Position numbers and translations under genes: made by a program. A DNA stretch of 64,000 nucleotides from Blastococcus saxobsidens (GTDB taxonomy: Bacteria; Actinomycetota; Actinomycetes; Mycobacteriales; Geodermatophilaceae): positions 115,828-179,827 of the forward strand of contig NZ_POQT01000005.1 in assembly GCF_002938435.1 (NCBI RefSeq). The letters are read 5' to 3'. The stretch's first letter is position 1; each line of letters opens with the position of its first letter. Below, piece after piece: positions 8,161-17,508 of this stretch. The notes beneath the pieces were generated by a model, which saw only the letters and a program-made list of their open reading frames with translations, made no database searches and was not told the DNA's origin.

Positions 8161-9186
8161 GTGCTCAGTGACAGCGAACGACTGACCGTGCTGCAGATCG
8201 AGCGCGATCTGCTCTCCGACCCGGAGTTCGCGCGGATGGTGCGGCCCGTCGCCGACCGCGTCCGCGGGCTCGCCGCCCCCGTGGTCGTCGGGGTCAGCGC
8301 CCGGAGCGCTCCGACGGGACGCGCCGTGGAGTGGGCGGCCGCCGAGGCCGCGGCCCAGGGGTGCCCGCTGCACGTGGTGCACACGTTCCGCCTCCCCCGG
8401 GGGCTGGGTCTCTCCGGGATGTTCCCCGGCACCGTGGACCTCCACGAGATCGAGGTCGCTGGTGCGCGGGCGCTGGAGACGGCGGTCGCCCGGGCGCGGT
8501 CGGTGCACCCGCACCTGGAGATCACCGCGCACCTGGCGCCCGGGAGCGTCGCGCCGGCCCTCCTCCGGCTCGGCCGCGACGCACGACTGCTCGTGCTGGG
8601 CAGTCGCGGGGACCGGCGGTCCTGGGGCGGGCCGGGGTGGCTGACGGGATCCCTCGCCGCGCGGCTCAGCGCCTCCGCGCGCTGCCCCGTCGCGGTGGTC
8701 CGCCCCGGGGTCGGGGCACCGTGCGCGGTCCGCCCGCACGTCGTGGTGGGGGTCGACGGAACACCGAGGTGCGACGCCGCCGTCGGGTTCGCCTTCCGGG
8801 CGGCGCAGCAGCGGGGCCTGGGGGTCACGGCCGTCCACGCGTGGGCCCCCGACCGCCCCGCCGACCTGGAAGCCGTCACCGCACCGCTGATCACCACCGA
8901 GGTGGGGGCCCACGACCTCCTGCACCGTTCGCTCGCCCGCTGGCGCAGGGAGTACCCGGACGTCCCCGTGGTCCCCGAGGTGGTCCGCCGCGACCCGACG
9001 TCCGCCCTTCTCGACGAGGCGCGCGGCGCGGCACTCGTGGTCGTGGGGACTCGTGGCCGCGGGCCGGCGCGGGGCGCGGTCTTCGGGTCCGTGAGCCGTG
9101 CCGTGGTCGACGGCGTGCCGGGAGCGGTGGCCGTCGTCCCCGCGGCGGCGACGGGAGCACCGACCCGCCGCGGAGTGCGGACCTGA
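8161..9186 (+). CDS. Tandem universal stress protein with DUF3040-like N-terminus
   Basis: The GTG at 8161 follows a strong ribosome site (GAGGAG, 8151-8156) and gives 341 residues. Residues 1-25 (LSDSERLTVLQIERDLL) resemble the short helix of DUF3040 proteins. Two Usp domains follow: the first starts PVVVGVSARSAPTGRAVEWA and ends with LLVLGSRG, the second starts VVVGVDGTPRCDAAVGFAF and ends with LVVVGTRGRGPARGAVFGSVS. The second has the G-2x-G-9x-G-S/T ATP-binding signature; the first is less canonical. A stress or survival role in the cytoplasm is likely. It is divergent from the MarR gene and shares its operator region. Confidence 0.85.
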   Translation: MLSDSERLTVLQIERDLLSDPEFARMVRPVADRVRGLAAPVVVGVSARSAPTGRAVEWAAAEAAAQGCPLHVVHTFRLPRGLGLSGMFPGTVDLHEIEVAGARALETAVARARSVHPHLEITAHLAPGSVAPALLRLGRDARLLVLGSRGDRRSWGGPGWLTGSLAARLSASARCPVAVVRPGVGAPCAVRPHVVVGVDGTPRCDAAVGFAFRAAQQRGLGVTAVHAWAPDRPADLEAVTAPLITTEVGAHDLLHRSLARWRREYPDVPVVPEVVRRDPTSALLDEARGAALVVVGTRGRGPARGAVFGSVSRAVVDGVPGAVAVVPAAATGAPTRRGVRT

Positions 9187-9321
9187 CGCCCTGACGACCG
9201 CCGCGCAGACGCGGTTCGAGCAGCACCCCGCCCAGCCGGCCCACGGCCATGCCCGCACCGGCGCCGCCCGCCGTGCGCCCCACCTGGCCCTCCCCCGCGG
9301 CCAGCGGCGAGACTGTGCGGC

Positions 9322-11154
9322 GTGAACGAGCAGCCGGTGCAGTTGCGGGTGGCCATGGCCCAGGTCGACACCCGGGTCGGTGACCTGGCGGGCAACAGCG
9401 ACCTCGTCGTCCGCTGGGCGGCGCAGGCGGCCGAGGCCGGCGCGCACCTCGTCGTCTTCCCGGAGATGACACTGACCGGCTACCCGCCCGAGGATCTCGT
9501 GCTGCGCGAGTCCTTCGCCCGGGCCAGCGAGCAGGCGCTCGTCGACCTGGGCGCCCGGCTGGCCGCCGAGGGGCTGGGCGACCTCGCCGTCGTCGTCGGC
9601 TACCTGGCGCACACCGAGGGCAGCGGTCCGGCGCCCGTCGACGAACCGGGCACCGACGACGACCGGCCCAGCGACGCCAACCCGCGCCGAGGCGCCCCCC
9701 GCAACGCCGCCGCGCTGCTGCACGGTGGCGACGTCGTCGTCCGCTACTACAAGCGGCACCTGCCCAACTACGGCGTCTTCGACGAGGCCCGCTACTTCGT
9801 GCCGGGCACCGAGCTGCCGGTCGTCCGGCTGCACGGCGTGGACGTCGCGCTGACCGTCTGCGAGGACCTCTGGGTCGAGGGCGGCCCGTGCGGCGTGGCC
9901 GGCCAGGCGGGCGTCGATCTCGTCGTCTCCCCCAACGCCTCGCCCTACGAGCGCGCGAAGGACGACCTGCGGCTGCCCCTGGTGCAGCGGCGGGCCGCCG
10001 AGGCGCGGGCGGCGATCCTCTACTGCAACCAGGTCGGCGGCCAGGACGAGCTGGTGTTCGACGGCGACTCGATGGCGGTCTCCCCCACCGGCGAGCTGCT
10101 GGCCCGGGCACCGCAGTTCGTCGAGCACCTGCTCACCGTCGACCTGGACCTGGACCCGTCCGCGGTGCCGGAGCGGCGGGAGGGCCGCGTCGGGCCGATG
10201 ACCGTCACCCGGCACGTGCTGTCCTCCGAACCCGTCGAGGCGTACGAGGTGCGCCCGGCGACGGTCGCCGACCCGCTCGGCGACCGCGAGGAGGTCTGGC
10301 GGGCGCTGGTCCTGGGCCTCCGCGACTTCATCGACAAGAACGGCATGCCGTCGGTGGTGCTCGGCCTCTCCGGCGGCATCGACTCCGCCGTGGTCGCCGC
10401 CCTCGCCGTCGACGCGCTCGGTGCCGACCGGGTGCACGGCGTCGGCCTCCCGTCGAAGTGGTCCAGCGAGCACTCGCTGGCCGACGCCGAGGACCTCGCC
10501 CGCCGGACCGGACTGCACTACTCGGTCGTGCCGATCGCACCGATGGTCGACGCCTACGAGTCCTCGGTCGAGCTCTCCGGGGTGGCCGCGGAGAACCTGC
10601 AGGCGCGGGTGCGCGGCACGCTGCTCATGGGCCTGTCCAACCAGCACGGGCACCTGCTGCTGACGACGGGCAACAAGAGCGAGATCGCCGTCGGCTACTC
10701 GACCCTGTACGGCGATTCGGCCGGCGGGTTCGCCCCGATCAAGGACGTCCCGAAGACCCTCGTCTGGGAGCTGGCGCGCTGGCGCAACGCGTACGCCCGC
10801 GATCGCGGCGAGACCGAGCCCATCCCGCAGAACTCGATCGACAAGCCGCCGTCGGCCGAGCTCGCCCCCGGCCAGGTGGACAGCGACTCGCTGCCCTCCT
10901 ACGACGAGCTCGACGCGGTCATCGCCGACTACGTCGACCGCGACCTCGGCATGGCCCAGCTGCTCGAGCGCGGGCACGACCCGGAGGTCGTCGCCCGGGT
11001 CCTCCGTCTGGTCGACGCGGCGGAGTTCAAGCGCCGCCAGTCCGCGCCCGGCACCAAGATCAGCCTCAAGGCGTTCGGCCGCGACCGGCGCCTGCCCATC
11101 ACCAACCGGTGGCGCGAGACGCTGCCCACCGTCCGCGAAGGAGCCAAGGCATGA
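9322..11154 (+). CDS. nadE: Glutamine-dependent NAD+ synthase
   Basis: The enzyme makes NAD+ from deamido-NAD+, ATP and ammonia taken from glutamine. The 610 residues contain an N-terminal nitrilase-type glutaminase with the Glu48, Lys144 and Cys180 triad ([21 protein letters not shown]). A C-terminal N-type ATP pyrophosphatase carries the P-loop SGGIDS at 350-355. The start is GTG at 9322 with little leader and no clear ribosome site, so it may be leaderless. Its stop overlaps the panB start (ATGA), so two cofactor genes, for NAD and for pantothenate/CoA, are translationally coupled. Confidence 0.95.
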   Translation: MNEQPVQLRVAMAQVDTRVGDLAGNSDLVVRWAAQAAEAGAHLVVFPEMTLTGYPPEDLVLRESFARASEQALVDLGARLAAEGLGDLAVVVGYLAHTEGSGPAPVDEPGTDDDRPSDANPRRGAPRNAAALLHGGDVVVRYYKRHLPNYGVFDEARYFVPGTELPVVRLHGVDVALTVCEDLWVEGGPCGVAGQAGVDLVVSPNASPYERAKDDLRLPLVQRRAAEARAAILYCNQVGGQDELVFDGDSMAVSPTGELLARAPQFVEHLLTVDLDLDPSAVPERREGRVGPMTVTRHVLSSEPVEAYEVRPATVADPLGDREEVWRALVLGLRDFIDKNGMPSVVLGLSGGIDSAVVAALAVDALGADRVHGVGLPSKWSSEHSLADAEDLARRTGLHYSVVPIAPMVDAYESSVELSGVAAENLQARVRGTLLMGLSNQHGHLLLTTGNKSEIAVGYSTLYGDSAGGFAPIKDVPKTLVWELARWRNAYARDRGETEPIPQNSIDKPPSAELAPGQVDSDSLPSYDELDAVIADYVDRDLGMAQLLERGHDPEVVARVLRLVDAAEFKRRQSAPGTKISLKAFGRDRRLPITNRWRETLPTVREGAKA

Positions 11155-11981
11155 GCGAGTCGGTCCTCTACGGCGGGCGGTCGACGTCACGGGTGCGGGT
11201 CCACCACCTGCAGCAGGCGAAGGCCCGGGGCGAGAAGTGGGCGATGCTCACCGCCTACGACACCTACAGCGCGGCCATCTTCGAGGAGGCCGGCATCCCC
11301 GTGATGCTGGTGGGCGACTCCGCGGGCAACGTCGTCCTCGGGCACAGCAGCACCGTGCCGGTGACGGTCGAGGACCTGCTGCTCATGAACAAGGCGGTCA
11401 CTCGTTCCACGAAGCGGGCGCTGATCGTGGCCGACCTGCCCTTCGGCAGCTACGAGTCCGGGCCGCAGCAGGCGTTCGAGACCGCCGTCCGCTTCATGAA
11501 GGAGGGCGGCGCGCAGGCGGTCAAGCTCGAGGGCGGCGTGCGCGTGGCCCCGCAGATCCAGTTGCTGCACGACGCCGGCATCCCGGTCATGGCGCACATC
11601 GGCTTCACGCCGCAGAGCGAGCACACCCTGGGTGGCTTCCGGGTGCAGGGCCGCGGGGCCGGTGCGGAGCAGCTGCTCGCCGACGCGCACGCGGTGCAGG
11701 AGGCCGGCGCGTTCGCCGTCGTCCTGGAGATGGTCCCCGCCGAGATCGCCGGCCAGGTGACCAAGGAGCTGTCCATCCCGACGATCGGCATCGGCGCCGG
11801 CGTGGACTGCGACGCCCAGGTGCTGGTCTGGCAGGACATGGCCGGGCTCAACGGCGGCCGGGTGCCGACGTTCGTGAAGAAGTACGCCGACCTGCGCGGC
11901 GAGCTGCTGCGGGCGGCCCAGGAGTTCGCCGACGACGTCCGCGGCGGGGCCTTCCCCGGTCCGGAGCACTCCTTCGACTGA
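11151..11981 (+). CDS. panB: 3-methyl-2-oxobutanoate hydroxymethyltransferase
   Basis: PanB transfers a hydroxymethyl group from methylenetetrahydrofolate to ketoisovalerate, the first step to pantothenate and CoA. The 276-residue product has the expected TIM-barrel motifs: [22 protein letters not shown] (metal-binding Asp), [14 protein letters not shown], and the catalytic-Glu segment VLEMVPAE. The ATG at 11151 overlaps the nadE stop by four bases. M. tuberculosis panB (Rv2225) lies in the same neighbourhood next to glnA2, so the position is conserved while the nadE partner differs. Confidence 0.96.
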   Translation: MSESVLYGGRSTSRVRVHHLQQAKARGEKWAMLTAYDTYSAAIFEEAGIPVMLVGDSAGNVVLGHSSTVPVTVEDLLLMNKAVTRSTKRALIVADLPFGSYESGPQQAFETAVRFMKEGGAQAVKLEGGVRVAPQIQLLHDAGIPVMAHIGFTPQSEHTLGGFRVQGRGAGAEQLLADAHAVQEAGAFAVVLEMVPAEIAGQVTKELSIPTIGIGAGVDCDAQVLVWQDMAGLNGGRVPTFVKKYADLRGELLRAAQEFADDVRGGAFPGPEHSFD

Positions 11982-12038
11982 TCGCCCGCAGAGGCGATGT
12001 GCCCTGTCGGCTGTGGCCGGGCGGTGCCACCGTGCTCC

Positions 12039-12476
12039 ATGGGAACCGTGGAGAACAAGGACGTCGTCCGGCGGATGGTCGACGAGTGCGTGAACACCCA
12101 TCGGGCGGACCTGCTCGACCGGTTCGTCGCGGCGGACGTGCGGGTGCATCCGGGAACCCCGGGGACGGCTCCGGACACCGAGGGGCTCCAGCAGCTCCGG
12201 GAGTCCTTCCACCGCATCCGGACGGGCCTTCCCGACCTGCACGTCCACCTCGACGACGTCATGGCCGAGGGCGATCGGGTGGCCGCGCGCTGGACGGGCA
12301 GCGGCACCCACTCCGGGGAGCTGGCCGGGCTCCCACCGACCGGCACGGTCGTGCGGTGGGGCGGTACCGACATCTACCGGATCGACGGCGGCAAGGTCGC
12401 CGAGTGGTGGCGCAACGACGACATGGTCGGGCTCCTCCACCAGCTGGGGCGCGACCTCACGCCCTCCCCCGGCTGA
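12039..12476 (+). CDS. SnoaL-like / ester cyclase family protein
   Basis: From the ATG at 12039 the product has 145 residues with the NTF2-like fold pattern of SnoaL-type proteins. It begins ENKDVVRRMVDECVNTH, continues through FHRIRTGLPDLHVHLDDVMAEGD and ends GGKVAEWWRNDDMVGLLHQLG. Members include polyketide cyclases and many proteins of unknown role; the conserved hydrophobic pocket suggests binding of a small molecule. An upstream start in the same frame at 11997 would add 14 residues without homology. It has no evident partner gene. Confidence 0.75.
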   Translation: MGTVENKDVVRRMVDECVNTHRADLLDRFVAADVRVHPGTPGTAPDTEGLQQLRESFHRIRTGLPDLHVHLDDVMAEGDRVAARWTGSGTHSGELAGLPPTGTVVRWGGTDIYRIDGGKVAEWWRNDDMVGLLHQLGRDLTPSPG

Positions 12477-12839
12477 ACGGGACCCGCCGCCACCGGCGGA
12501 TCGCGACCAGGCCGTAACCGAGGGCGTCGAGCCCGAACGCCGTCGCGTAGATGCCGAGCTGGGTGCCGGCGGCCTCCACGTCCAGGCCGAGCGGCGCGAA
12601 CAGGTAGTGGCCCAGGAAGCCGTCGTCGTAGGCCGGTGCGCCGGCCGCCTCCCGCAGCGCCAGCTCCAGATCGGTCAGCGGGCACTCGGCACCGGCCAGG
12701 TTGACGGCGAGGATCGCCACCGCGACCGGCGCGTGCAGCAGGAGCAGCCGCGGCCACGGAGCGCGAGCAGCGCACCGGTGAGCATGAGGACGACGGCCAG
12801 CGCGTGCAGCACGGCCACCGCCGAGGCCAGCAGCAGCAC
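12457..12839 (-). pseudogene. DUF2784 membrane protein gene with a one-base frameshift
   Basis: The C-terminal part reads AVNLAGAECPLTDLELALREAAG...GFLGHYLF, the signature of DUF2784 small membrane proteins. The expected N-terminal helix (LASAVAVLHALAVVLML TGALLALR) exists just upstream but in another frame, beginning at a GTG at 12839. The two frames meet near 12757, where one missing base (CCGTGG for an expected CCGGTGG on the coding strand) breaks the gene; 383 bases in total fits one deletion. It overlaps the 3' end of the SnoaL-like gene on the other strand. It is a recent pseudogene or a base-calling error. Confidence 0.7.
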
Positions 12840-12852
12840 GCCCCCAGTCTGC

Positions 12853-13611
12853 TCAGCCGGTCAGCTGTCGCACCAGCACGTCGGGCGCGTCAACCAGCGA
12901 CGGGCCGTACCAGGTGAGGTGCCGGCCGCTGACGAACGCCGGCCGGGCCTGCGGCCACGCCTCCGGACCGTCGTCCGGGCTGAAGGCGTAGGGCTCGTCG
13001 GGGAACACCACCAGCTCGGCCGGGACGCCCGCGGGCTCGTCGCGGCCGAGCCTCGGGTACCGGTCGGCGTGCCCGGCGAAGACGTTGCGCACCCCGAGGC
13101 GAGCCAGCACGTCCCCGGCGAAGGTGTCCCGGCCCAGCACCATCCACGGACGCCGCCAGATGGGGACGGCGGCGCTGACGTCGGGCAGCCGGGGCGGGTC
13201 GGCCCAGACGGCGCGAGCACGGACCAGCCAGTCGGGTTCCGGTCGCCCGAGCACCGCGAGCACCCGGCCGAGGGAGTGCAGCGCCTCCTCCACCGTGGCG
13301 GGGGCGGTCACCCACACCGGGATACCGGCGGCCCGCAGCGCCGCGACGTCCTCCTCCCGGTTCTCCTCGGCGTTGGCGATCACCAGGTCGGGTGCGAGGT
13401 CGAGCACCCGCGCGACGTCGGGCCACTTCGTGCCGCCCACGCGGGGCACGTCCAACCCGGCCGGATGCGTGCACCAGTCGGTGGCCCCGGCCAGGAGGCT
13501 CGCATCGGTGACGGCGACGGCCTCGGTCAGCGAGGGGACGAGCGACACGACCCGACGGGGCAGCACGCCTCCGTACGGCGTCCCGCGGTCGTCGAGGAGC
13601 GGGGTCGTCAC
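12853..13611 (-). CDS. Helical-backbone metal receptor, BtuF-like
   Basis: The 252-residue product has the type III substrate-binding protein pattern: RVVSLVPSLTEAVAV at residues 20-35, VGGTKWPDVARVLDLAPDLVIAN, and a long linking helix. It lacks a signal peptide or lipobox, unlike true periplasmic BtuF, so it is probably a cytoplasmic cobalamin- or metal-complex-binding relative. The family is annotated as cobalamin-binding protein or helical backbone metal receptor. Its GTG start overlaps the stop of the mini-DivIVA gene (GTGA), indicating co-translation. No transporter genes are adjacent. Confidence 0.8.
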   Translation of the reverse strand: MTTPLLDDRGTPYGGVLPRRVVSLVPSLTEAVAVTDASLLAGATDWCTHPAGLDVPRVGGTKWPDVARVLDLAPDLVIANAEENREEDVAALRAAGIPVWVTAPATVEEALHSLGRVLAVLGRPEPDWLVRARAVWADPPRLPDVSAAVPIWRRPWMVLGRDTFAGDVLARLGVRNVFAGHADRYPRLGRDEPAGVPAELVVFPDEPYAFSPDDGPEAWPQARPAFVSGRHLTWYGPSLVDAPDVLVRQLTG

Positions 13612-13877
13612 GCCGGCGCGGCGCGCAGGGTCTGCTCGATCCGGTCGAGCAGCTCGTCGACCTGGTCCTCGTCGTACCCGCGCCCCCGCCCGAACCGCGG
13701 CTTGCCGAAGACCACGCCGTGCACCTCGTCGGCGCTCAACCGCGGTGGACGGCGCAGCGCCAGCGCCGTCAGGGCCTCGGCCGCCCGGGCCAGGAAGGCG
13801 TCGACCTCCTCCGGGGAGTACCCGCGCCCCGGCCCCTTGCAGGGGCCCGCCGCGAGCTCGCGAGTGGTGGGGGGCAA
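13608..13877 (-). CDS. Small two-repeat DivIVA-domain protein
   Basis: The 89-residue reading frame contains two copies of the DivIVA-type motif, GYSPEEVDAFL near residue 20 and GYDEDQVDELL near residue 68. Between them lies SADEVHGVVFGKPRFGRGR, the usual run-up to such a motif. There is no long coiled coil, so this is not the polar growth protein Wag31 but one of the short actinobacterial DivIVA-domain proteins. The only start available is TTG at 13877, inside hairpin repeat copy B; the run-up expected before the first motif is missing. The repeat may have replaced the original 5' end. Function is unknown. Confidence 0.6.
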   Translation of the reverse strand: MPPTTRELAAGPCKGPGRGYSPEEVDAFLARAAEALTALALRRPPRLSADEVHGVVFGKPRFGRGRGYDEDQVDELLDRIEQTLRAAPA

Positions 13878-13887
13878 GGGGCCCTTT
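13831..13887 (-). repeat. Intergenic hairpin repeat, copy B
   Basis: On the minus strand the element starts immediately after the F420 reductase stop codon. Its ends pair as GGCCCCTTGC with GCAAGGGGCC; the interior has CCCCCCACCACTCGCGAGC. Relative to copies A and C the stem has TTGC/GCAA in place of TCGC/GCGA, a compensated change. It overlaps the first codons of the mini-DivIVA frame. Confidence 0.7.
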
Positions 13888-14583
13888 TCAGACGTCGGTG
13901 ATGCGGACGCCGGCGTGCACCTTGTAGCGGCGGTTGACCGACACCAGGTTGATGGTCAGCGCCTCGACCTGGCGCGCGTTGCGGAGCCGGCCCGCGTAGA
14001 TGCCTCGCATGCCCGGCAACCGCCCGGCCAGCGCCTGCACGGTGTCCATCGACGCGCGGTCGTCGCCGACCACCATCACGTCGCCGTCGAGCGTGGGCCT
14101 CGAGAGGTCCTCGAGCAGCGTGGCCGACAGGTGGTGGAACGCCCCGACCACGTGGGAGTCGGGCAGCAGCGCCGCGGCCTGCTGGGCGGCGCTGCCCTCC
14201 TCGACGTCCAGGACGTAGGCACCGAGCTCGTCGAAGCCCATGGGGACGACGCAGTCGACGACGATCTTGCCGGCCAACGGAGTGGCCAGCTCGGCGAGCG
14301 TCGCGGCATGCCCGGCGAACGGGACGGCCACGATGACCAGGTCCGCAGCGCCGGCGACGTCGACGTTCGAGCCACCGGTCACCGACACCTCGGCGTCCCC
14401 CGCGACCGAGGCGGCGCGCTCGGCGACCTCGGCGGCCACCTCGGCCGCCCGCTCGGCGTCGCGGGAGCCCAGCAGCACGCGCTGGCCCTGCGCGGCCAGC
14501 CGGACGGCGAGCCCCCGCCCCTGCGGGCCGGTGCCTCCCAGCACCCCGATGACCAGTTCCTCGACCGCGCGACCGTCCGTCAC
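13888..14583 (-). CDS. npdG: NADPH-dependent F420 reductase
   Basis: The enzyme moves hydride between F420H2 and NADP+. The 231-residue product has the N-terminal Rossmann motif GVLGGTGPQGRGLAVRLAAQG and the NADP phosphate-binding GSRDAERA. It continues with the family segments VDCVVPMGFD, VGAFHHLSATLLEDL and GDVMVVGDD. A GTG at 14583 is the start. Its presence implies that the organism makes coenzyme F420, as many actinobacteria do. Hairpin repeat copy B follows the stop directly and could end the transcript. Confidence 0.9.
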   Translation of the reverse strand: MTDGRAVEELVIGVLGGTGPQGRGLAVRLAAQGQRVLLGSRDAERAAEVAAEVAERAASVAGDAEVSVTGGSNVDVAGAADLVIVAVPFAGHAATLAELATPLAGKIVVDCVVPMGFDELGAYVLDVEEGSAAQQAAALLPDSHVVGAFHHLSATLLEDLSRPTLDGDVMVVGDDRASMDTVQALAGRLPGMRGIYAGRLRNARQVEALTINLVSVNRRYKVHAGVRITDV

Positions 14584-14643
14584 GTCACTCCTCCCGCGGA
14601 GCCGGCCACCCCGGCTGCTCGGCCCCGATCATGCCCCGCCCGC

Positions 14644-14838
14644 TCAGGAAGCCGGTGGGTCGCCCCGCCATTCGCGGTCCTCGGCATCGAGCTCCTCGTT
14701 GCGCTCGGCGACCGCCTGCAGTGCGTGCTCGGCCTCCTCGCGGGTCTCGTACGGCCCGAGCCGGTGCCGCTCGGCGCACCCCTCCCGCGGTTCGACGGTG
14801 TGGTGCTTGAGACAGAAGAACCAGGGCCCTCCGGCCAT
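14644..14838 (-). CDS. Small conserved actinobacterial protein (SPOR-like, 64 aa)
   Basis: The ATG at 14838 is preceded by AAGGAGG eight bases upstream, which favours it over the longer open frame. The product starts MAGGPWFFCLKHHTVEPREGC and continues RLGPYETREEAEHALQAVAERN. The GPYxTxEEAExAL pattern is that of short SPOR-like proteins common in actinobacteria, with a conserved Cys/His pair (FCLKHHTVE) that might bind metal. Function is unknown. It is divergent from a diguanylate cyclase gene. Confidence 0.75.
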   Translation of the reverse strand: MAGGPWFFCLKHHTVEPREGCAERHRLGPYETREEAEHALQAVAERNEELDAEDREWRGDPPAS

Positions 14839-14960
14839 GTGCGCAGCCTCCTTCGCTCGGCGTCGTCCCCACCCTTCCACCCCGGTCGGCTCACCGCCCG
14901 CGTCGAACCCCACCTGATCCGGAACCGGTCGCCGCACGATGTGCCCCGGAACTGCGGATC

Positions 14961-16100
14961 GTGCGGCATCCTGCTGCGGTGACCAGCGCGGACGCCACGC
15001 ACCCGCCCGCCGAGGAGACCGTGCGGGAGACCCCGGTGCTCAGCGGACCCGACGGTGGTCTCGCCGCTCTCGCAGTCGCCGCGCTGCTGATCACCGGCGG
15101 TCTCATGGGCTCGGTCAACCTGCTGGTCGACGGGGTCCTGCGCGAGGGTGCCGGCCGATGGGCCTATTCCGCGACGATGCTGCTGCTCCTGTCGCTGGGG
15201 GCCTCGATCGCCGCGCGCGGCCGCATCAGCCCCCGGCACACCTTCGTGCTGGTGCTGGCCGGCGACCTCGTCTACCTCGTCGTCGTCCTCTGCATCCACG
15301 ACCCGCTGCGCTACGCCACCCCCTTGATGCTGCTGTTCCCGGCGCTGATCGCCGCCTGGTTCCTGGAGCTGCGCCAGCTGTGGGTGCACATGCTCGTGAC
15401 GGCCGCGGTCTGCCTGCTCGCGCTGTGGCCGAGCTACGACAACGCCATCGGGCTGGGCGTGCAGGTCGGGGTCAGCGCCGGCATGCTGAACGCCGCCGCG
15501 CTGGGGGTCTTCCTGCTGCGGCGCCGGGTGCAGCGGCTGCTGGCGGCCACGGAGGACCTCACCCGCCTCGACCCGCTGACCGGGCTGTTCAACCGCAGGT
15601 ACCTGATCGAGCAGGCGCCGCGCCTGTGGCGCCAGGCGCGGCGCGACGGCATGCGGGTGAGCGCCATGGTCCTCGACCTGGACCACTTCAAGAAGCTCAA
15701 CGACCAGTACGGGCACGCCACCGGCGACGACGTCCTGACCGCGGTGGCGCGCTCGCTCGCCGCCACGGTACGACCGACCGAGGTGCTGGCCCGCACCGGG
15801 GGCGAGGAGCTCGTGGTGGTGGGCTCGGTGTCCGACGCGGCCGAGGGCCGCCGCCTGGCCGAGCGGCTGCGGAGCGCAGTGGCCGCCGCGCGGACGCCGG
15901 AGGGGTACGGGGTGACGGCGTCCGTCGGGCTCGCGGTGGCCCGGCCGGCCGACGGCGAGGACCCGGTGGCCGCGCTGTGGCGGCTGGTCGATCTGGCCGA
16001 CGCGGCGATGTACGAGGCGAAGCGCCGCGGCCGCAACCGCGTGGCGACCGCGGCCGCCCCCGGGGCGCGGTCCCCGCACCGGGAGGAGACCACCGCCTGA
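14961..16100 (+). CDS. Membrane GGDEF diguanylate cyclase
   Basis: The protein has about 379 residues. Six or so hydrophobic segments between residues 33 and 187 form a membrane sensor part without a recognised ligand domain. A GGDEF domain follows: RLDPLTGLFNRRYLIE near 202, DLDHFKKLNDQYGH near 239, and the active site GGEEL at 280-284, a functional variant. The RxxD inhibitory site is not present at the usual spacing before it. It probably makes c-di-GMP at the membrane. The start may be GTG at 14961 or 14979. Confidence 0.88.
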   Translation: MRHPAAVTSADATHPPAEETVRETPVLSGPDGGLAALAVAALLITGGLMGSVNLLVDGVLREGAGRWAYSATMLLLLSLGASIAARGRISPRHTFVLVLAGDLVYLVVVLCIHDPLRYATPLMLLFPALIAAWFLELRQLWVHMLVTAAVCLLALWPSYDNAIGLGVQVGVSAGMLNAAALGVFLLRRRVQRLLAATEDLTRLDPLTGLFNRRYLIEQAPRLWRQARRDGMRVSAMVLDLDHFKKLNDQYGHATGDDVLTAVARSLAATVRPTEVLARTGGEELVVVGSVSDAAEGRRLAERLRSAVAAARTPEGYGVTASVGLAVARPADGEDPVAALWRLVDLADAAMYEAKRRGRNRVATAAAPGARSPHREETTA

Positions 16101-16167
16101 GGGAGGTGCGCCGGCCCTCTCCCCGTCTCGAACGGTGGATTCGCCGGTTCTCTGCTTCCCTTGGTCC

Positions 16168-17472
16168 ATGTCGCTCGTGGCGCCTGACCCGACGCGGACG
16201 GTGCCCCTGCCGCTGCGCGAGCAGGCCGACGTGCGCGACCGCTGGCTGACCCAGCGGCTGCTCGACGTCCTGCCCGGTCTCATGGACCGCTGCGGCATCG
16301 ATCTGTGGATCGTCGCCGGGCGCGAGTGCAACGAGGACCCGGTGCTGCGCACCCTGCTGCCCGCGACCTGGCTGTCGGCGCGCCGGCGCACGATCCTGGT
16401 CCTGCACCGCAGCGACGACGGCGTGACCCCCGCCGCGATCTCCCGGTACCCGGTCGGACAGTTCGTGGCGGCCTGGGACCCGGGCTCCTCGGGTGCCGGC
16501 GGCGACGGCGACCAGCAGTGGGCGGAGGTCCGCCGGTTCGTGGAGCAGGCCGACCCGCGCCGGATCGGCGTCGACGTCTCGGCGGACTTCGCGCACGCTG
16601 ACGGGCTCTCCCACACCGAGCACCGGTTGCTGGTCGACGCCCTCGGCCCCTGGGCCGGGCGGGTGGTGTCGGCCGAGCAGCTCGCCGTCGGCTGGCTGGA
16701 GACGCGGCTGCCCGAGGAGATCGCCGCGCTGCACGCCCTCAACCGCCTGGCGCGTGACGTGATCGCCGAGGCGTTCTCCTCTCCGGTCGTGACGGCGGGG
16801 ACGACGACGGCCCTCGACGTGGCGTGGTGGATCCGCCAGCGGCTGCACGACCTCGGCGTCGAGCCGTGGTTCCAGCCCTCGGTCCTCATCCAGCGGGCGG
16901 GGGTGCCGCTGGCCGAGGAACGCGGCACGCTGCTGCCGGCCGTCCCCTACGACGCCGTGATCGAACCGGGCGACCTGCTGCACTGCGACGTGGGGCTGAC
17001 CTGCCTGGGGCTGCGCACGGACAACCAGCACAACGCCTACGTCCTCCGCCCGCAGGAGCGGTCGGCGCCCGACGGGCTGCGCGCGGCCATGCGGGCGGCC
17101 CACCGGCTGCAGGACCTCACCGTCGCGGCGCTCGTCCCCGGGCGCACCGGCAACGAGGTGCTGGCCGCGGCCAGGGCCGCCGCGGCCGCCGAGGGGATCG
17201 ACGGCGAGGTGTACTCCCACCCCGTCGGCTACCACGGGCACGGCGCCGGACCGGCCATCGGGCAGTGGGACGAGCAGGACCGTCTGCCGGGCGCGGGCGA
17301 CTACCCGGTGCACCCCGACACCGTGTACGCGCTGGAGCTCGCCGTCCGGCACCCGGTGCCCGAGTGGGGCGGTCAGTGCGTGCGGCTGGGTCTGGAGGAG
17401 GGCCTGGCCCTCACCGGCGACGGGGCCCGGTTCCTCGGCGAGCGGCAGACCGAGTTCCTGCTCATCGGCTGA
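16168..17472 (+). CDS. M24 family metallopeptidase (Xaa-Pro peptidase-like)
   Basis: From the ATG at 16168 the product has 434 residues: a creatinase-like N-terminal domain and a pita-bread C-terminal domain. Metal ligands can be placed as Asp in LLHCDVGLTC, Asp in LRTDNQHNAYV, His in YSHPVGYHGHGAGP, Glu in YALELAV and Glu in GLEEGLALT, so the two-metal site looks complete. Peptidases of this family remove N-terminal residues before proline; the substrate is unknown here. A GTG at 16135 in frame would add 11 residues. A strong hairpin follows the stop. Confidence 0.85.
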   Translation: MSLVAPDPTRTVPLPLREQADVRDRWLTQRLLDVLPGLMDRCGIDLWIVAGRECNEDPVLRTLLPATWLSARRRTILVLHRSDDGVTPAAISRYPVGQFVAAWDPGSSGAGGDGDQQWAEVRRFVEQADPRRIGVDVSADFAHADGLSHTEHRLLVDALGPWAGRVVSAEQLAVGWLETRLPEEIAALHALNRLARDVIAEAFSSPVVTAGTTTALDVAWWIRQRLHDLGVEPWFQPSVLIQRAGVPLAEERGTLLPAVPYDAVIEPGDLLHCDVGLTCLGLRTDNQHNAYVLRPQERSAPDGLRAAMRAAHRLQDLTVAALVPGRTGNEVLAAARAAAAAEGIDGEVYSHPVGYHGHGAGPAIGQWDEQDRLPGAGDYPVHPDTVYALELAVRHPVPEWGGQCVRLGLEEGLALTGDGARFLGERQTEFLLIG

Positions 17473-17474
17473 CC

Positions 17475-17501
17475 ACCGGCGGCCCGGCGCGGGCCGCCGG
17501 T
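17475..17501. terminator. Bidirectional hairpin between M24 and ChaB genes
   Basis: ACCGGCGGCCC and GGGCCGCCGGT pair over 11 bases around a five-base loop, between two convergent genes that end at 17472 and 17509. No T-tract is seen on either side, as is common in high-GC actinobacteria. Confidence 0.75.
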
Positions 17502-17508
17502 GGGCGGC

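Noticed and set aside
7630..11190. A 1186-codon minus-strand frame covering the Usp and nadE genes
   Set aside because: Only its last 142 codons (MarR) show homology; the rest is antisense to conserved genes.
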